Assembly (NCBI GenBank): GCA_048013815.1
Contig: CM106585.1
Location: 14,942,001-15,006,000, forward strand
Length of the DNA stretch: 64,000 nt
Direction: 5' to 3'
From: Setoptus koraiensis
Lineage: Eukaryota > Arthropoda
This document shows, in pieces, positions 50,941 to 62,929 of this stretch (within the stretch, counting starts at the first letter, position 1; each line of letters opens with the position of its first letter). The notes beneath the pieces were generated by a model. That model searched no databases, was not told the origin of the DNA, and saw only the letters and a program-made list of their open reading frames with translations. Position numbers and translations under genes: made by a program.

Positions 50941-53907
50941 TCGTGCACCGCGCCGGCCTGTGCTGTGCCGACATGATACATTGGCTGAGTGTTTGCGCGC
51001 CACCGCGAGCCGACCGTCGGGAGTGTCGCGAGCCTCGCGCGGGCGGCCGTCGGGAGCGGCCCGGAACTCGACGCAATTGCCCGGGCGGATCAAGTCGCTA
51101 TATACACATAGCTATTTATGGAATGCGTCCGCATAGCGACGTATCTAAAGCGAGACACTCAGAAATAAACAACCGGACGAGTGGCGATTTGGCGTCGCGC
51201 GGCCCGCCAAATAGTTATCCGCGCCGGGCTGCGTTTATCTGTATGTTTGCTGCTGGGGGCCCGTGCTGTATGGGCGATTTGTTGTAGTTAGTCGGGTGTG
51301 TGTGTGTGCAAAGTGAATGCAAGTTAATGACGCCAATCGAGAGCATCATCATTAGCCGTCGTCATCGGCGCCGTTGTTGCCTTCTGTTTGGGCATTTGGC
51401 TCGAAATGGGCCGACCAATTGGTTGCATTTTGCCTTGTTTTCGAGTCGGCCGCGTTCGAATTGGCGCTCGTTTCGAATCCGATCAAATTGGCCGCGTTCG
51501 GAGCGCTCGGCACGCTCGCACCGAGCCAGAGTTAGTTATCAGAAGTGGGGCTCGCCGATGACCGAAACAGAAATCGCCGCCGCCTCGCAGCGCCGTCTAG
51601 CCGCCCTCAAGCTGGCGGCCTCAAACATACGCAGGCTTCGAATGTACGCAGGCTTCGAATATACGCCGTCTGGGCCGACCCCGGCCAGTCTGGCCAGGTT
51701 CCAATGGCAAGACGTCGACGGGCCCAATCAAATCGGAGCGGCCGGCTCGCGCACTTCGGGCCGGTGTGCATTCTAATGGCAGGTGCCTGTTCTAATGGTC
51801 GCGCTGCCCAGTTAGTGGGCACCCCAAACGCCCAAAGCCCAAACAGTGGGCGCTGGCGGCCATTTAGTTGTTAATGTTTCTGCTAGGTGCACCCATTATG
51901 CAGCCTGTCCGCAAGTCACTGCTGTCGCTGGCCCGCCGCTGCAGTTGGCCGCTAATCGAATTATTCCCGAGCCCATAGCCCGGCTGGCCCCAAATGGCCC
52001 CAACAGGCCCCCGAACTGGCCAGGCTGAAGCGGCCCCTCGCAGGCCCTAAAAAGGCGACAAGACAGAGCGAAAACAAACGGCACATACAAACAACGCACG
52101 CCAAATAGAAGCGACGATATGACTAATCATAGGCGACCGCATTCATTCGTTTCGTTTCGTTTCGGTTCGTTCCGCTTCGCACCGAACGCACTGGAATTCT
52201 CGTGTACGACTGGCCACTGGCCACGAACTTGCGAATTTGCGCGTGTGGCGACAGGAATTTGCCGTTGGCACTGGCCGGGCATTCGGGGGGCCCGCTTTGG
52301 GCAGGCGTGGGCGAGCGCGTCACAAATATGACCGTTAGGTATAAATGATAATGAAACAAGTGCAACTGAAAGTTGTTGTTAATGCCATTAATTCAATTTA
52401 TTCGCTCCAGTTTGCGCTGCTGCTGCTGCTGTTGTTGTTGTTGTTGCCCATTACGTCATTGTTGTTATCCTATCTGGCGGCCACTGTTCTCTGTTACTGG
52501 CGGCCGTTACTGGCGAAACGGGCGCCAGTGGTCAGTTGGTGGGCCCGGTGGGCCAGTCACCGACACTAATAATCGCTGACCAAATCTATCTAGCAAATAT
52601 ACAAATATATGTGAGTGTGTGCGCGTATATTTGGCGTGGATTTGCCGGCAGCACAATTGGCCGACGTTGCCGCTGGCCGGCGGTATAATTGCATAACTGA
52701 GGCCCACTGGCGCCACTCAACGAACCAAATCGGCCGTGTGGGCTCTGGCAGCGCTGCTGTCGTTGCCGTGCTGTTGTTGTTGCTGTTGTTGTTGTTGTTG
52801 TGCTGTTGTTGTTGCCGCTGCCGCTGTATATTGCATAATGCTAATACTAACAAGTCGCGGAGGCGACCAGCCGTGCGATGCCCAGCCAGCGAGCTGGCCA
52901 GTGAGCGGGCCGGCCGGAAAACAATGCGCGCCATTGCAGCGAACGAATAAAGCGATTGAATAAAGGCAACTCGACGTGCCCCGCTTAATAGCCGGCCCGC
53001 TGGTCAGTGTATGCATAAGGGGGCCGCAAATGGGCCCCATTTCCAGCCGGCCGGCTGGCTGGCCTTGTTTCTGGCTATTAAATTATTATAACATTATAAA
53101 TGTTGCTGTCTAACTGGACCGGGCAAACAAATAACTCATCGTGAGCGGCGCCATGTTTGTATCCATTGTTTGTTTGTTGTGTGTCAGTCTTAAATAATCG
53201 GCCACAGTTGGCACAATGAACAACAATTCAACTATTAGCGCCACTCATACGATTCAAACGCTCGCAACAATGTTACGCAACTGGCTACGCAATTGCGCGA
53301 CAGTGCCGCCGCCAACGGTACCTAGCTCCCGAAGCGGCCGCCACTCGACTGTTTCGGCGACTCTGGGCGACTCTGGGCGACCCTTGGCGACTCTTTTGGC
53401 GACTCTTTCGCGACTCTCGGCCGCTGAAGCATGCGAGCCGCCCACGCTGCCGGGGGACGCGTTTGTTGTAGTGACAAGGAGATAATGGGCACGCATGATG
53501 ACAAAATATGAACAACTAGCGCCAGTGTGTCGAAAGCGAGCGGGCCCGACAATAGGCAAGCAAGCGGCCCGACAATAGGCAAACAAGCGGCGACACAACA
53601 AACAACTAGCTACTTACGAGCCAGTGACGCCGACAAGCCGCAAACAAACGACGACGCAACAAACGGCGACGCAACAAACGTCGACGCAACAACCGTCGAG
53701 AGGCGAGAAACAAGCGACTAGCGACGAGATTATCTATTATCAGCGGCTAATGTGGGCGCGCAACAATAGACAACGATTACGACATGTAGCAAACAATTAG
53801 CGAGCGATTATTAATTAATATCTGTCGCCATGACTCACGCTTCGCACAGACAGAAACGTTAGATCGTGGCCAGCTCATTTGTGTTTTGTTTTGTTTTGTT
53901 CTTTTCT

Positions 53908-54782
53908 TTTATTATCAATAATGTAACTAACTTTTAATAACAAACAGTTTTCGTCCTCACAAACCGCACGCTCTCACGCGCCGGCCGCTCATCCGGCTCA
54001 CACTGGCTTGGCGAGTCTCTCGCTGGGGCCCCCCGAACAAACAAATTACAAGTTAGTTGCCAGACATGTCGCTAGGCTGTTCAAATCTGTTCATGTCTGA
54101 CAGTGTGCACAAATTGTTTAATTGTTCAATGTTGCCATGTTGCCGGCGTGCTGCAACAACGACGACGCAACAACGACGACGCAACAACACGACGCGACAA
54201 CGACGCAACAACACGACGCGACAATGACGCAACAATGTGTCAAAACAATGTCACAGACGGCTCAAGTGGCCAGCGTCAAGCTAGCCCGAAGTTGGCTGAG
54301 CCGCTCATCGTTTGTGACACCGTCGTTGGGCTGTGTTGTTGTCGTGTTTGCACCACCACAGATACAAACACCACACAAACAACGGCCGTGCGGGGGCGGC
54401 GCTCAATCACGCCAATCAATCATAAAAAGGAGACAGGGTGCCATTCCAGTGTGCAGCCAATGTGAGCTTGCGGTCGAGTCTGTCCAACAGACTCTATTGG
54501 TCCGACGAGCATATTCCTAAATAATGCTGCTTCTGTATCACAGTGCCCATCGTCCGGGCTTCAGGGGGCCGACCCGCCGCCGCTCGGGTGCGCCTCGGAC
54601 GCCGCGTCGGGCAGGTTCGGCTCAGTTCGGTTCAATTCAATTCGGTTCGGTTTGGATTGGATTAAATTGGATCAATTCAACGATGCTGGAACGGATGTAT
54701 GTACAATGACTAGCTGGTTGTGTTTTCGAAGCAGTTGCGCTTCCGGTGCGCGCTGTGCTGTGCCGCGCGCGCGCGTTTATCG
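53908..54782 (-). other. Probable 3' untranslated region of the Toll receptor, up to a candidate poly(A) signal
   Basis: Noncoding DNA downstream of the TAG stop. On the gene's strand an AATAAA hexamer lies at 53908-53913, with ATTAAA variants at 53933-53938 and 54117-54122. The true cleavage site cannot be fixed from sequence alone. The stretch holds an imperfect tandem array of CGACGACGCAACAA-like units (54150-54238) and no other convincing reading frame. Confidence 0.4.
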
Positions 54783-54873
54783 CTATATGTGCACTGGCAC
54801 TGTTGTCAGCTCGCCGCACGCGTTGGCCCCAATGAGGGGCTGCTCTTTTCGTTGTTGTTGCTGTAGTTGTTGC

Positions 54874-54934
<61 letters not shown>

Positions 54935-55977
54935 GCTGCTGTTGCTGTTGCTGCAGTCCATACATGGGCTGATGGTAGGTGTGATTCTGGGCGCAAAGGA
55001 TGCGACCGGAAGTCGTGTTGTAACTCGCGTTGGGCGTGCTGTTGTTGTTGGCGCTGTTGCTGTTGATGGGGCCCATTGCGCCCATGATGGTGCCGTTGAT
55101 GCCGTTGGTTCCGTACAGCATGGAGTCACCTGAGCCACAGGAGGCGCTCAAACTGCTGCCGCCTTGCTGTTGTTGTTGCTGCTGCTGTTGTTGCTGCTGT
55201 TGTTGATTGGTCAGTGGCGCGTAGTGATGGTGACGTAAGCGTTGCTGCTGCTGCTGCTGTTGTTGTTGTCGCTGGCCGGCCAGAAGATGGTTGGTGGAGC
55301 TGCCGTTGCTGCTTACGCTGCTACTGCCGCCGCCGCCGCCGTTCACCTGCTGATGCAAGCCCGCCAGACCAGGTAAATTCGCTCCATTTGGCACGAGCAA
55401 CTGTGGCAGAATTGGGGCGCCGCCAGCGAGTGCAGCGCCAAATGTGCTCATGGAGTGCTGTTGTTTATTGTGCTGCTGCTGCTGCTGTTGACTCATTATA
55501 GATGGCGATATCAGTGTGGCGCCACTTGTTAGCTGCTGCTGCTGCTGACCAGCCAGATGTTGTCTGACATTTGTGCTAAAATGCAAATTAGTTGCAGACT
55601 GCTGGTGATGCAACGTGTGCGCCGCCGAGCTGACCGGCGAAGTGAGACTACTCAATATCGAGGCCACTTTACCTGTCTGTTGTTGTTGTTGTTTTTGTTG
55701 TCTGCTTGTGTTGTTGTTGGGCCCGTTGCTGGTGCCAGTGTTGTTGTTGTTGTTGTTGTTGGTTCCGTACGCCAGGTCGGGCATTGCGCAGCGCAACTTT
55801 TGCCAAAACAATTTCTCGCCCCATTGAAGACATGTGGCGCTCTTGAGCCAAATGCGAATGTCCGCGTCCAGATCCTTGGGCTCGATCTTGCCCACCACGA
55901 TGAGTATGAGGCGCTGCTTGTGGCATTGCGACAGGGCCTCCAAGTGGGCCGACTTGAACTCGTAGCTGCACCACTCG
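54783..55977 (-). CDS. Toll-like receptor, last coding exon: C-terminal half of TIR domain plus long Gln/Asn-rich tail (partial gene)
   Basis: This exon encodes the cytoplasmic end of a Toll-family receptor, a plasma-membrane protein whose TIR domain recruits signalling adaptors. Read on the minus strand it opens with SEWCSYEFKSAH, the conserved Ser-x-Trp-Cys-x-x-Glu-Phe-Lys segment of TIR domains. The strand RLILIVVG and the segment DLDADIRIWLKS follow, then QWGEKLFWQKLRCAMPD, whose Phe-Trp pair (55808-55803) is TIR box 3. About 328 residues of low-complexity tail come next: a run of seven Asn, Gln runs of 9, 14 and 29, Gly/Ser stretches, and the ending TTVPVHI before a TAG stop. An in-frame stop lies just upstream of SEWC, so the exon must begin at a splice acceptor. 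I chose CAG/CGAGTGG (exon from 55977); an AG three bases earlier (exon from 55980) is an alternative. TIR box 1, box 2, the membrane segment and the LRRs are not in this exon. The TIR resembles the long Toll class (Toll-6/7/8, 18-wheeler) of arthropods, but I cannot assign the paralogue. Confidence 0.93.
54852..54953 (-). repeat. CAA/CAG codon array encoding 29 Gln, Leu, 4 Gln
   Basis: Inside the Toll exon, 54953 to 54867 is an uninterrupted run of 29 Gln codons, mostly CAA with a few CAG near the start. One CTA (Leu) codon and four more Gln codons follow. The CAA purity makes it a likely length-variable site. Shorter Gln tracts of 14 and 9 residues lie at about 55165-55206 and 55242-55268 in the same exon. 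Confidence 0.95.
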
Positions 55978-55990
55978 CTGCTCGAATCGA
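55978..55990 (-). promoter_or_regulatory. Splice acceptor of the Toll receptor last exon
   Basis: On the minus strand the intron end reads CGATTCGAGCAG directly before CGAGTGG, which carries the conserved TIR codons for Glu-Trp. The reading frame hits TAA about 35 bases upstream, so an acceptor must lie in this short interval. The polypyrimidine tract is weak: the preceding 60 bases are mixed and contain many A residues. A second AG three bases upstream (exon from 55980) would keep the frame and add one codon. Confidence 0.7.
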
Positions 55991-56906
55991 TCGATTTTGT
56001 TGTCGACGATTACGTCGTTTGTGTTGCGTTATTGCGCGGTCGGTTTGCGATTACAGTTGTTGTTTGATGACCACGATGACGATTGCCATCATTTCATAAA
56101 TTAATGCAGTAGCCGGCCGAACGGTGGCGTTCATTAGGGACATCAATAAAGATAGATAGTGGAATAGACGGAATAGAGAGTTTGGGATTAGTTAGTGAGT
56201 CAGTTTATCTGTCTGGCGAGCTAAATTTATCAGAGCAGCCGTTGGAGTTGCCACAGGCCGATTGTCTGATCAGCACTAAGTGCACCAAACTGACCAGTCT
56301 GGCCGCTAGTTAACGTGCTGCGGGTGCGTTTTGGATAATTACGGCGGCTCTGGCGCATTTAAGAGAGAGAGGCCCAGTTAATTGATTAGTTGACTAGTTT
56401 TAGGCAGGCACTTGTTTGCATGATCATAATGAATAATTGATGAGCCGCGCTCGCTGCGCACATGTTACATAATGCTGTCAGTCGGGCACTGTCTGTGCCA
56501 CTGTCACAGCGCACGAGCTAGCCTCACAAAATCTGGCCGTTTAGCCACAGTGTCCATTACTGTGCACTTGTACCGGTGAACAGTATGCCAGTGTCGCGGC
56601 AGAGGATATTGGCCCCCGCTTGCTCGCTTATGCTCACAAATTGTGAGTCACAATTGTCAGATATGTATGTAATATCGAGCCGCCAGTATCGGCCGCTGGT
56701 CGCGCGTCCGACGTTGTTGTGAGTTGTTGTGAGTTGTTGTGAGTTGCACGGGAGACTTGCGGGCGCTCGCCAGCGAGACGCCCGTGCAATTAGGAGCCGC
56801 CGGCTCGCTCGCTCGCAGATATAAACATAGGAACATAGGCGCATGTCGCACAGCTTGGGCGCACAGGGGCGCGCTAGGGGCCCCAAACTGATTGGTTGGC
56901 GGATCG

Positions 56907-56955
56907 CAGTGCACAATAAACGCGCTGGCGTGCAATCAACGAGTATTGTGCACTG
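56907..56955. repeat. Perfect inverted repeat, 12-bp arms, 25-base loop
   Basis: CAGTGCACAATA (56907-56918) pairs with TATTGTGCACTG (56944-56955), within the presumed Toll intron. Confidence 0.88.
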
Positions 56956-57794
56956 CCAGTCGAGTTGGGGCCCGCAAGCTCGGCGGGGTCACGCAGCAAC
57001 TGGCCACGTTGGCGCCGGCAGCAATATTGGCCACGCTGCAGCCAAATGAGCGAGCATTGTCCTGTGTTTTTATTATCCGGGCCCCGACACACACACACAC
57101 TCAGTTGCGTAAGTAACGTCAGTGTTGCAAGTGCGTGTCTGTGTCACATTCTAATTGGCTGTTATAGTGGCCGGTCGTTTGTGTACGCGCTGTCGTTGCT
57201 GTCGTTGCTGTTGTCGCTGTTGCGCAGCGCTCAACAGCGACAACAGCAACCCCTGGCCACACACCAACGCCTCGGGCTCGCTCTCGGCCGAGGGGCCCCA
57301 ATACAGCCCGAACCAACCGAGGCTGGCCGGCACAGCAGCGGCGCAACTAATAAGTCACCTTAATTTGAGCTGGCACAGTAGTCATCCGCACAGCTCCGGT
57401 TGGTGTGTCTGAGCCAACGGCAGCCTTATGTAATATCTGATGTGGCCATTACATCGCACTGGCACTGGCTGGCCCGATATTACATAAGATGTAAACAAGC
57501 TAATAGGCTCAATCATTATCATGAAGCGCGCCGAAGCAAGCCGTTACAAGCGAGCCGTTATAAGCGAGCCATGTATACGAGCAAGCGTTAATATAAAATG
57601 CGCTTTTGCTCGCGCTTATCTTATGGCTCGCCCGTGGCCGCACGTTGCGTAAGTTACGTAATGGGCCGCCTTTTGGGAAGTTACTGCTACTTGTGGGCAA
57701 CACTCTGCTGTGTGCAGGTTTCAATATTACGTCACAGTTGCTTGTGATTGCGGCCCCGATTTGCGACGGCTCTCATGCCACTGCTGTCGCGGAT

Positions 57795-57853
57795 GTGCCC
57801 TCGTTCGCTGTCGGTGTGCCCTCGTTCGCTGTCGGTGTGCCCTCGGTCGCTGG
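57795..57853. repeat. 21-bp tandem repeat (GTGCCCTCGTTCGCTGTCGG), 3 copies
   Basis: Two identical 21-base units and a third, changed and truncated. Confidence 0.93.
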
Positions 57854-60800
57854 CCGGGGGCCCGCTGCGCAGGAAGCGCCAGACAGGGTCCAGCCATCGG
57901 GCTGTAAGAAAGCGGCTGGGGCCCCCTTCGGCCAGCATATATCTGGATATAAATACATACAGAGTTGGCGGGTCGCTCGCAAACCTGGGGCCACCAAGGC
58001 GACCGACGCTGCTTGTATTGTGAGACGACAATAAGCAAGTTGTCTAATCCAGTCACGAACTGGCCGCTTGGGGGCGCACGACAGTTCCAATTTGTTGTGC
58101 TGGTGCTGGCCAAAAAACATTGGCACACATAAGACCGTTGCGACTTACATCTCTGCACACACATACGTAATAAGCGGATATAGCCCTGGCACCTGGCCAC
58201 CGCTTGCCCACCGGAGCTGGCTCATTACTGGCCGGGTAAGTCGGTCGGCCCAACGTACCCCGCTAATACCCTCTATATGAGTACGCTATATGAGTTTGGG
58301 CCGACTAACCTAGCCCGGTATTAGCTGGTACTGGCTGGCACTGGCTGGTATTGGTTGGGCCGGCGTCGGCAATGTTAGGCTGGTGGGGCGCGCAGATCGA
58401 CTTGTGCCGCCTAACATGGCGCGATTGTTGGTGCCACCAAGCACGTGCTTGGCCTGCCTAATGACAGGCTTAATTGGTACATAATTCAGCGAGCCATCGG
58501 CGCCCATTTGGCTTGTTGCTAGTGACTGGCAATAGGTTGCGGCGAGTTGCAATAGTGCGACCTGCAATAGGTCGCCTAGCTGCTGCTGCTGCAGCTACTG
58601 GCGGCGGCTTGGTGGGCCCAATTTGCCCAATTGGGCCCGCCGACTTTGGGCCGATCCAACGGAATTCGGGCCAGCAAAGTTGGTGCTGGGCCGCACAAGC
58701 GCGTCACAGTCGCTTTGGCCCCGTGGCTTGATTAACAGCCAAGGGGGCCATGTCAATTACGTGTTACGTAACAGTGGGACGCACAGCCGACATGACAAAC
58801 ACGCTCGTTCGAGCCGCGCAACGGTGACAGCGGCCGCCTGTGACAGTATCGAGCAGCGAGCCAATGACTCGATATCAAGTGTCGCGATTGCCGAGGCACC
58901 TATTACACGTTGGCCGCTAGTACAAACAGACAGTTACGGCCAGCAGCAGTTACAAAGTTACGCAACTGCCGGTCAGTTAGTGGCGGTCAGTTGGTGTTGT
59001 TGCGGGGGCCGAGAGTGGCCTTGTGGCACTTGTTTGCTGGCAACTGTGAGCTGTCACAACATGTCAAGTTTGTGTTTGTGTAACTTGTTCTTTTTGTTTG
59101 CTCGCTCTCACTAAAGTGACCGTTTTCAGTTGCTCGTTTCTGTTGTTTCTGGCGCCACTGTGTGTGTGACTCTGTCCGTGACTGGCTGTCACTTTGGCTG
59201 CGACTCTGGCCCTGACGCAATCCCACCAAACGCACCCGTATGGGCGCCACCATGTGGGGACATTGGGCGGCCAATATTAGGCGGCCACCATTAGGGTAGC
59301 GACAAACACATTGTTTAATCGTAACGGTAACCGTTATCGTGTTACCCGCGTTACCCACCAATGTAACCACCAATGTAACACGGCGTTTGCACGGGTATTG
59401 TTTTAATGCCCGGCGCAGCGGATAAGCACGGGATAATTGAGCGCCGATAAGAGCATGTGGGCATAAAATGTGGGCATAAGCGCAACTATAAACGCCCGAC
59501 ATACGGGCCTGGGGACACTCATGCGCGAATACAAACAACGACAACAACGACAACAATTTGCTAATTATGCTTTCACTTACTTGTTAATGCTGCACCGCAA
59601 CTTGGAGTGTGTAACTAACAAAAGCAAGTAATGAGTGTGTCCAACTAATGTCTGTTTGCTTGTGGTCAGCAGTGGCGTAACGGGCAGCTCGATGGTTGTC
59701 GCAGTTGTGTCATTATGCTCCAATTGTCTCATTGATTGTCTAAACGATAACGCTCGTCCAGTGCATTAGTGGCCGCTGCTGCTGTTATTAGTTACAACAA
59801 CAGCAGTTACAACTGTTATTATACCGCCGCTACTTACATTGCAAGCATTATTTTGCAGCAGCAACAACAATATTTGATATTACGCAACCATGGCAAATAA
59901 CATAATTATATTATATTGGCCATAGTAATAATAATATTGGGCAACGTGAACACATAACATGATGACATAAGCAACCGATGACGCAAGCAACTGACAACTG
60001 ACAACTGACGACGATTGTTGGCGCGCCGCTCGCAATTGTCGGCACTAATTGATGCTAGCATGCGATCCGGTCCGATCTCCCATCACAACCGTGTATTGAC
60101 AACCGGTAACGTCTGTCAAACGTCTGTTTGTGCTCCAGTCAGCTGTTTACAGCTGTCACATCACGCGCGACACGTGACGGCGTAAGCGAGTTGAGCAACC
60201 GCGCAGCTCAGCTGTTTGTCAGGTGAGCTGTCTTGTGAGTGTCAGCTGACAAGTTGCGAGTTGTGTGTCGGGCGAGTGTTCGGCGCGACTCGATAAGCGC
60301 AATTCAGCGGCAAACTTTGTGTAACTGTCACAATTGTGACAATTGTCATAACTGTCGCAGTTGTCATAATTGGCGCAGTAATGACATTCGTAACGGTGGT
60401 GGCACAGCGCGACGCACAGCGTGCAAGCGTGGCAAGGCAACAGGTCGTCGAGTGCGCTGGCCGCGCAACTGTCGCATTCACGCAATTCCGACAATCAGCC
60501 GGCCAAGTGTCAGATGGCCAGCTGATTGGGGTCACGCTTGTGTCATGTGCTAACTGTCGCAATTGCGAGTCGCTTGTGCACAGTAGTAGACTGACGCAAC
60601 TGCCTTCAACTGACAATGTCGCAATGAGAGTCGCGTCCCGTTTGGCCCGTCAAATATTAAATATTAACATTAATATTAATGCTGAATGTTGCGCGAGCGC
60701 GAATTAGGCACGACCAATTGACTTTTTGAGCGAGCCATTGGATCGCGGATCCGGACGCGGCGAGCGGTCACGAGTCGACCGGCGCTCGAACGCAACCGGC

Positions 60801-60978
60801 GAACGCGACGCGACCAACACGCGCTGCGCCGCATAACAGTTGCGACAGCAACATTATGCGGGCTCGTGCGGCGCTCGAGTGACTGATGGCGGCGAGGCAC
60901 GCACATGCACGTGCACACCAGCAATCATGCTGCATCCTGTCTGCGTGCCGGCGTCTGTTGCGCCCTCGTCTGGCGCCC

Positions 60979-61029
60979 ATTTAGCCCATTTAGCCTGTTT
61001 AGCCTGTTTAGCCTGTTTAGCCTGTTTAG
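60979..61029. repeat. 9-bp tandem repeat (CCTGTTTAG), about 5-6 copies
   Basis: CCCATTTAG copies on the left grade into CCTGTTTAG copies on the right. Confidence 0.9.
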
Positions 61030-61082
61030 CGTGCCAGACGAGTACGTGTTTGTGCGCAAGTACCTATTTAGCCGGCCCGTCC

Positions 61083-61140
61083 AATGCGACGGCACTGGAC
61101 GGCGCTAATGCGACGGCACTGGACGGCGCTAATGCGACGG
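61083..61140. repeat. 24-bp tandem repeat, 2.4 copies
   Basis: Units start AATGCGACGGCACTGGACGG; copies at 61083-61106 and 61107-61130 are identical. A (TATGACGGGCC)n array follows at 61168-61223. Confidence 0.9.
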
Positions 61141-62178
61141 GCCGGCCAAATACGGACTTGTGTCAGGCTTATGACGGGCCTATGACGGGCCTATGGCGGG
61201 CCCATGACGGGCTCATGACGGGCCGGTGCGCACGATGCCGCCGATGTGCTGCGACGTTGTGCAAATTGTTGCACAGCGCGCCACCGGCGACAACACCGGC
61301 AGCGGCTCACTGGCGAGTCGTGTAGCGCTTGCGGGACGGACGCAGCAAATCGGTTTTGATTAAACAATTATCATCTCCACTTGGCCACTCTCATGAGCGC
61401 GATCCAGGCCGCGAGGGTCGTCGACCCCTCGGCTCACCTGAATTATTGTTGCGAGCGAATAAAAGTTGCTGTGAGCGTCGCTGTTGCTGCGAGCGTCGCT
61501 GTTGCTGTGAGCGTCGCTGGTGCAGTTGTTGTTGTTGTTGTTGTTGTGCAATTGCGCAATGATGAGCAAGCGACACTGTTGCGCAATGCTGGCAAAACGT
61601 TACATGAGTGGCGTTCGTTTCAGGTGTGAACTGCACATTGCGCGCAAATCAAAACACAACAAACGCACGACAGCAACATTTTACTATTTAGGCTGCTGGC
61701 AAGCCACTCTGGTCGCGTCAGCCGTGAGCGCATGCGAGCCAAGCGGCCAGGTGAGCTAATAGCCGTACAATTGTTATTATTCAAATGAGACTGCCGGCTG
61801 GCCATTATGCACGCCATTACGGAGTGTGTGTGTGTGTGTGTGTGTGCAGTTTAAACAATTAGAGGAGCGCGCACGGTTAAACATCAACAATTAACAATTA
61901 ACAGCATTTGCATACATCCGAGCGAGAGCATCGTTGCGTGAGTTGCGACGTCCACTGTGCCCGCTGCATGCTGCGAATATGCGCAAATATCTGTCTAAAT
62001 ACAAATACAGGCTTGCAGATATAAGCAAATATGAGTATCAATGCGAGCACAAATATAAATCAGCGGCGCTGGCGATGATTTATATTTGTGTCGGGCCGCT
62101 CCCTCGGCCGCTCGTCGGGCCAGCGCCGGCCGCTCGGGCTCACAAAGGCCGGCCCGTCAAACTGTTGCTGTACAGTTG

Positions 62179-62238
62179 TTGCGCAACAGTCGCCGCCGGA
62201 CAGCGAGTGTTGCTCGGCTCAACAGTGTTGTTGCGCAA
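62179..62238. promoter_or_regulatory. Two TTGCGCAA palindromes 45 bases apart
   Basis: TTGCGCAACAGT occurs at 62179-62190 and again at 62231-62242, each preceded by GTTG-type sequence. Each matches the C/EBP palindrome core. Role unknown; see the window-wide excess of this word. Confidence 0.3.
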
Positions 62239-62929
62239 CAGTGTAAACTTGAAAAGGCTTTTGTGCCGAGCTGCAAATGCGCGCCCCCTGTAAGCGCAAT
62301 CTATTTTCGACGGCAACTTCTCGCACTGACCGACTGAATTGGCCGAGCGGCCGGCAGTTGATGATGATAGAGTAGCCAATCGCAATTAGTCTCTCGTCGG
62401 TCCGGTCGCTGTTGCACTGTGCGGACTGTGTGTGCCCAATGGGCAACTTTCGCCGCTGTGGCCGGCGCAGGTTGCCCGCGACCGGCAACAACTTTCTCGC
62501 AGCCAGCCAGACAAACTGTTGTGGCCAGCCGATGCATTATGTAATATTTGCAACAATCGCTCAACGATGATGCAAATGATGAGCCGAGAGCCGCGGTAGC
62601 CGCAACAGTGTCATTAGCCGCCGTTGCGAGCCGCTCATTACGAGCACGCCATTAGCCGCTGCCCAAGTGGTTGCAGCTTCTGGAAGCCGGCGAGCGCCGA
62701 TTGCGGCCAGCGAGCTCCGGTGCCGAGCAGCCAGCGCCGATTCCGAGAAGAAGATCCCAGCACAAGGTACGAGCACAAGATCCCGGCAGCCCGGCCGACG
62801 GCGCTCGGGTTGCCAGCCGGCGACTAATGATGAGCCTGGGCGCGGTATCGCCGGCACGCTCATTGCGGTATCATGCAAATGTGAGCCGCACGGCGCAATG
62901 CAAATTGCACTCGCAACTCACAACGCTCT

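Larger units (their letters stand above)
43301..53907. other. Noncoding DNA between the GC-rich repeats and the Toll gene
   Basis: No convincing exon. Besides listed repeats it has an 11-bp TAGTCTCAGTG array (43999-44092), a GAGCCAGTG run (44410-44436), a CGTCTCGCC run (49515-49550), GTT/GTC arrays (50007-50075, 50395-50415), a GTTTC run (52143-52165) and a GTT/GCT array (52775-52830). It also has imperfect GGCGACTCT (53358-53410) and GACGCAACAAACG (53645-53695) arrays. The inverted pair GCCACATTGG/CCAATGTGGC lies near 46320-46345. Confidence 0.5.

Noticed and set aside
54867-56099. Plus-strand frames opposite the Toll exon
   Set aside because: Shadows of the minus-strand coding exon, dominated by Leu or Cys runs from the antisense of CAA/CAG codons.
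58310-58567. Minus-strand frame with GADGSLNYVPIKPVIRQAKH
   Set aside because: Looked protein-like, but has no recognisable domain, no clear splice sites and does not match any TIR or LRR part expected upstream of the Toll exon.
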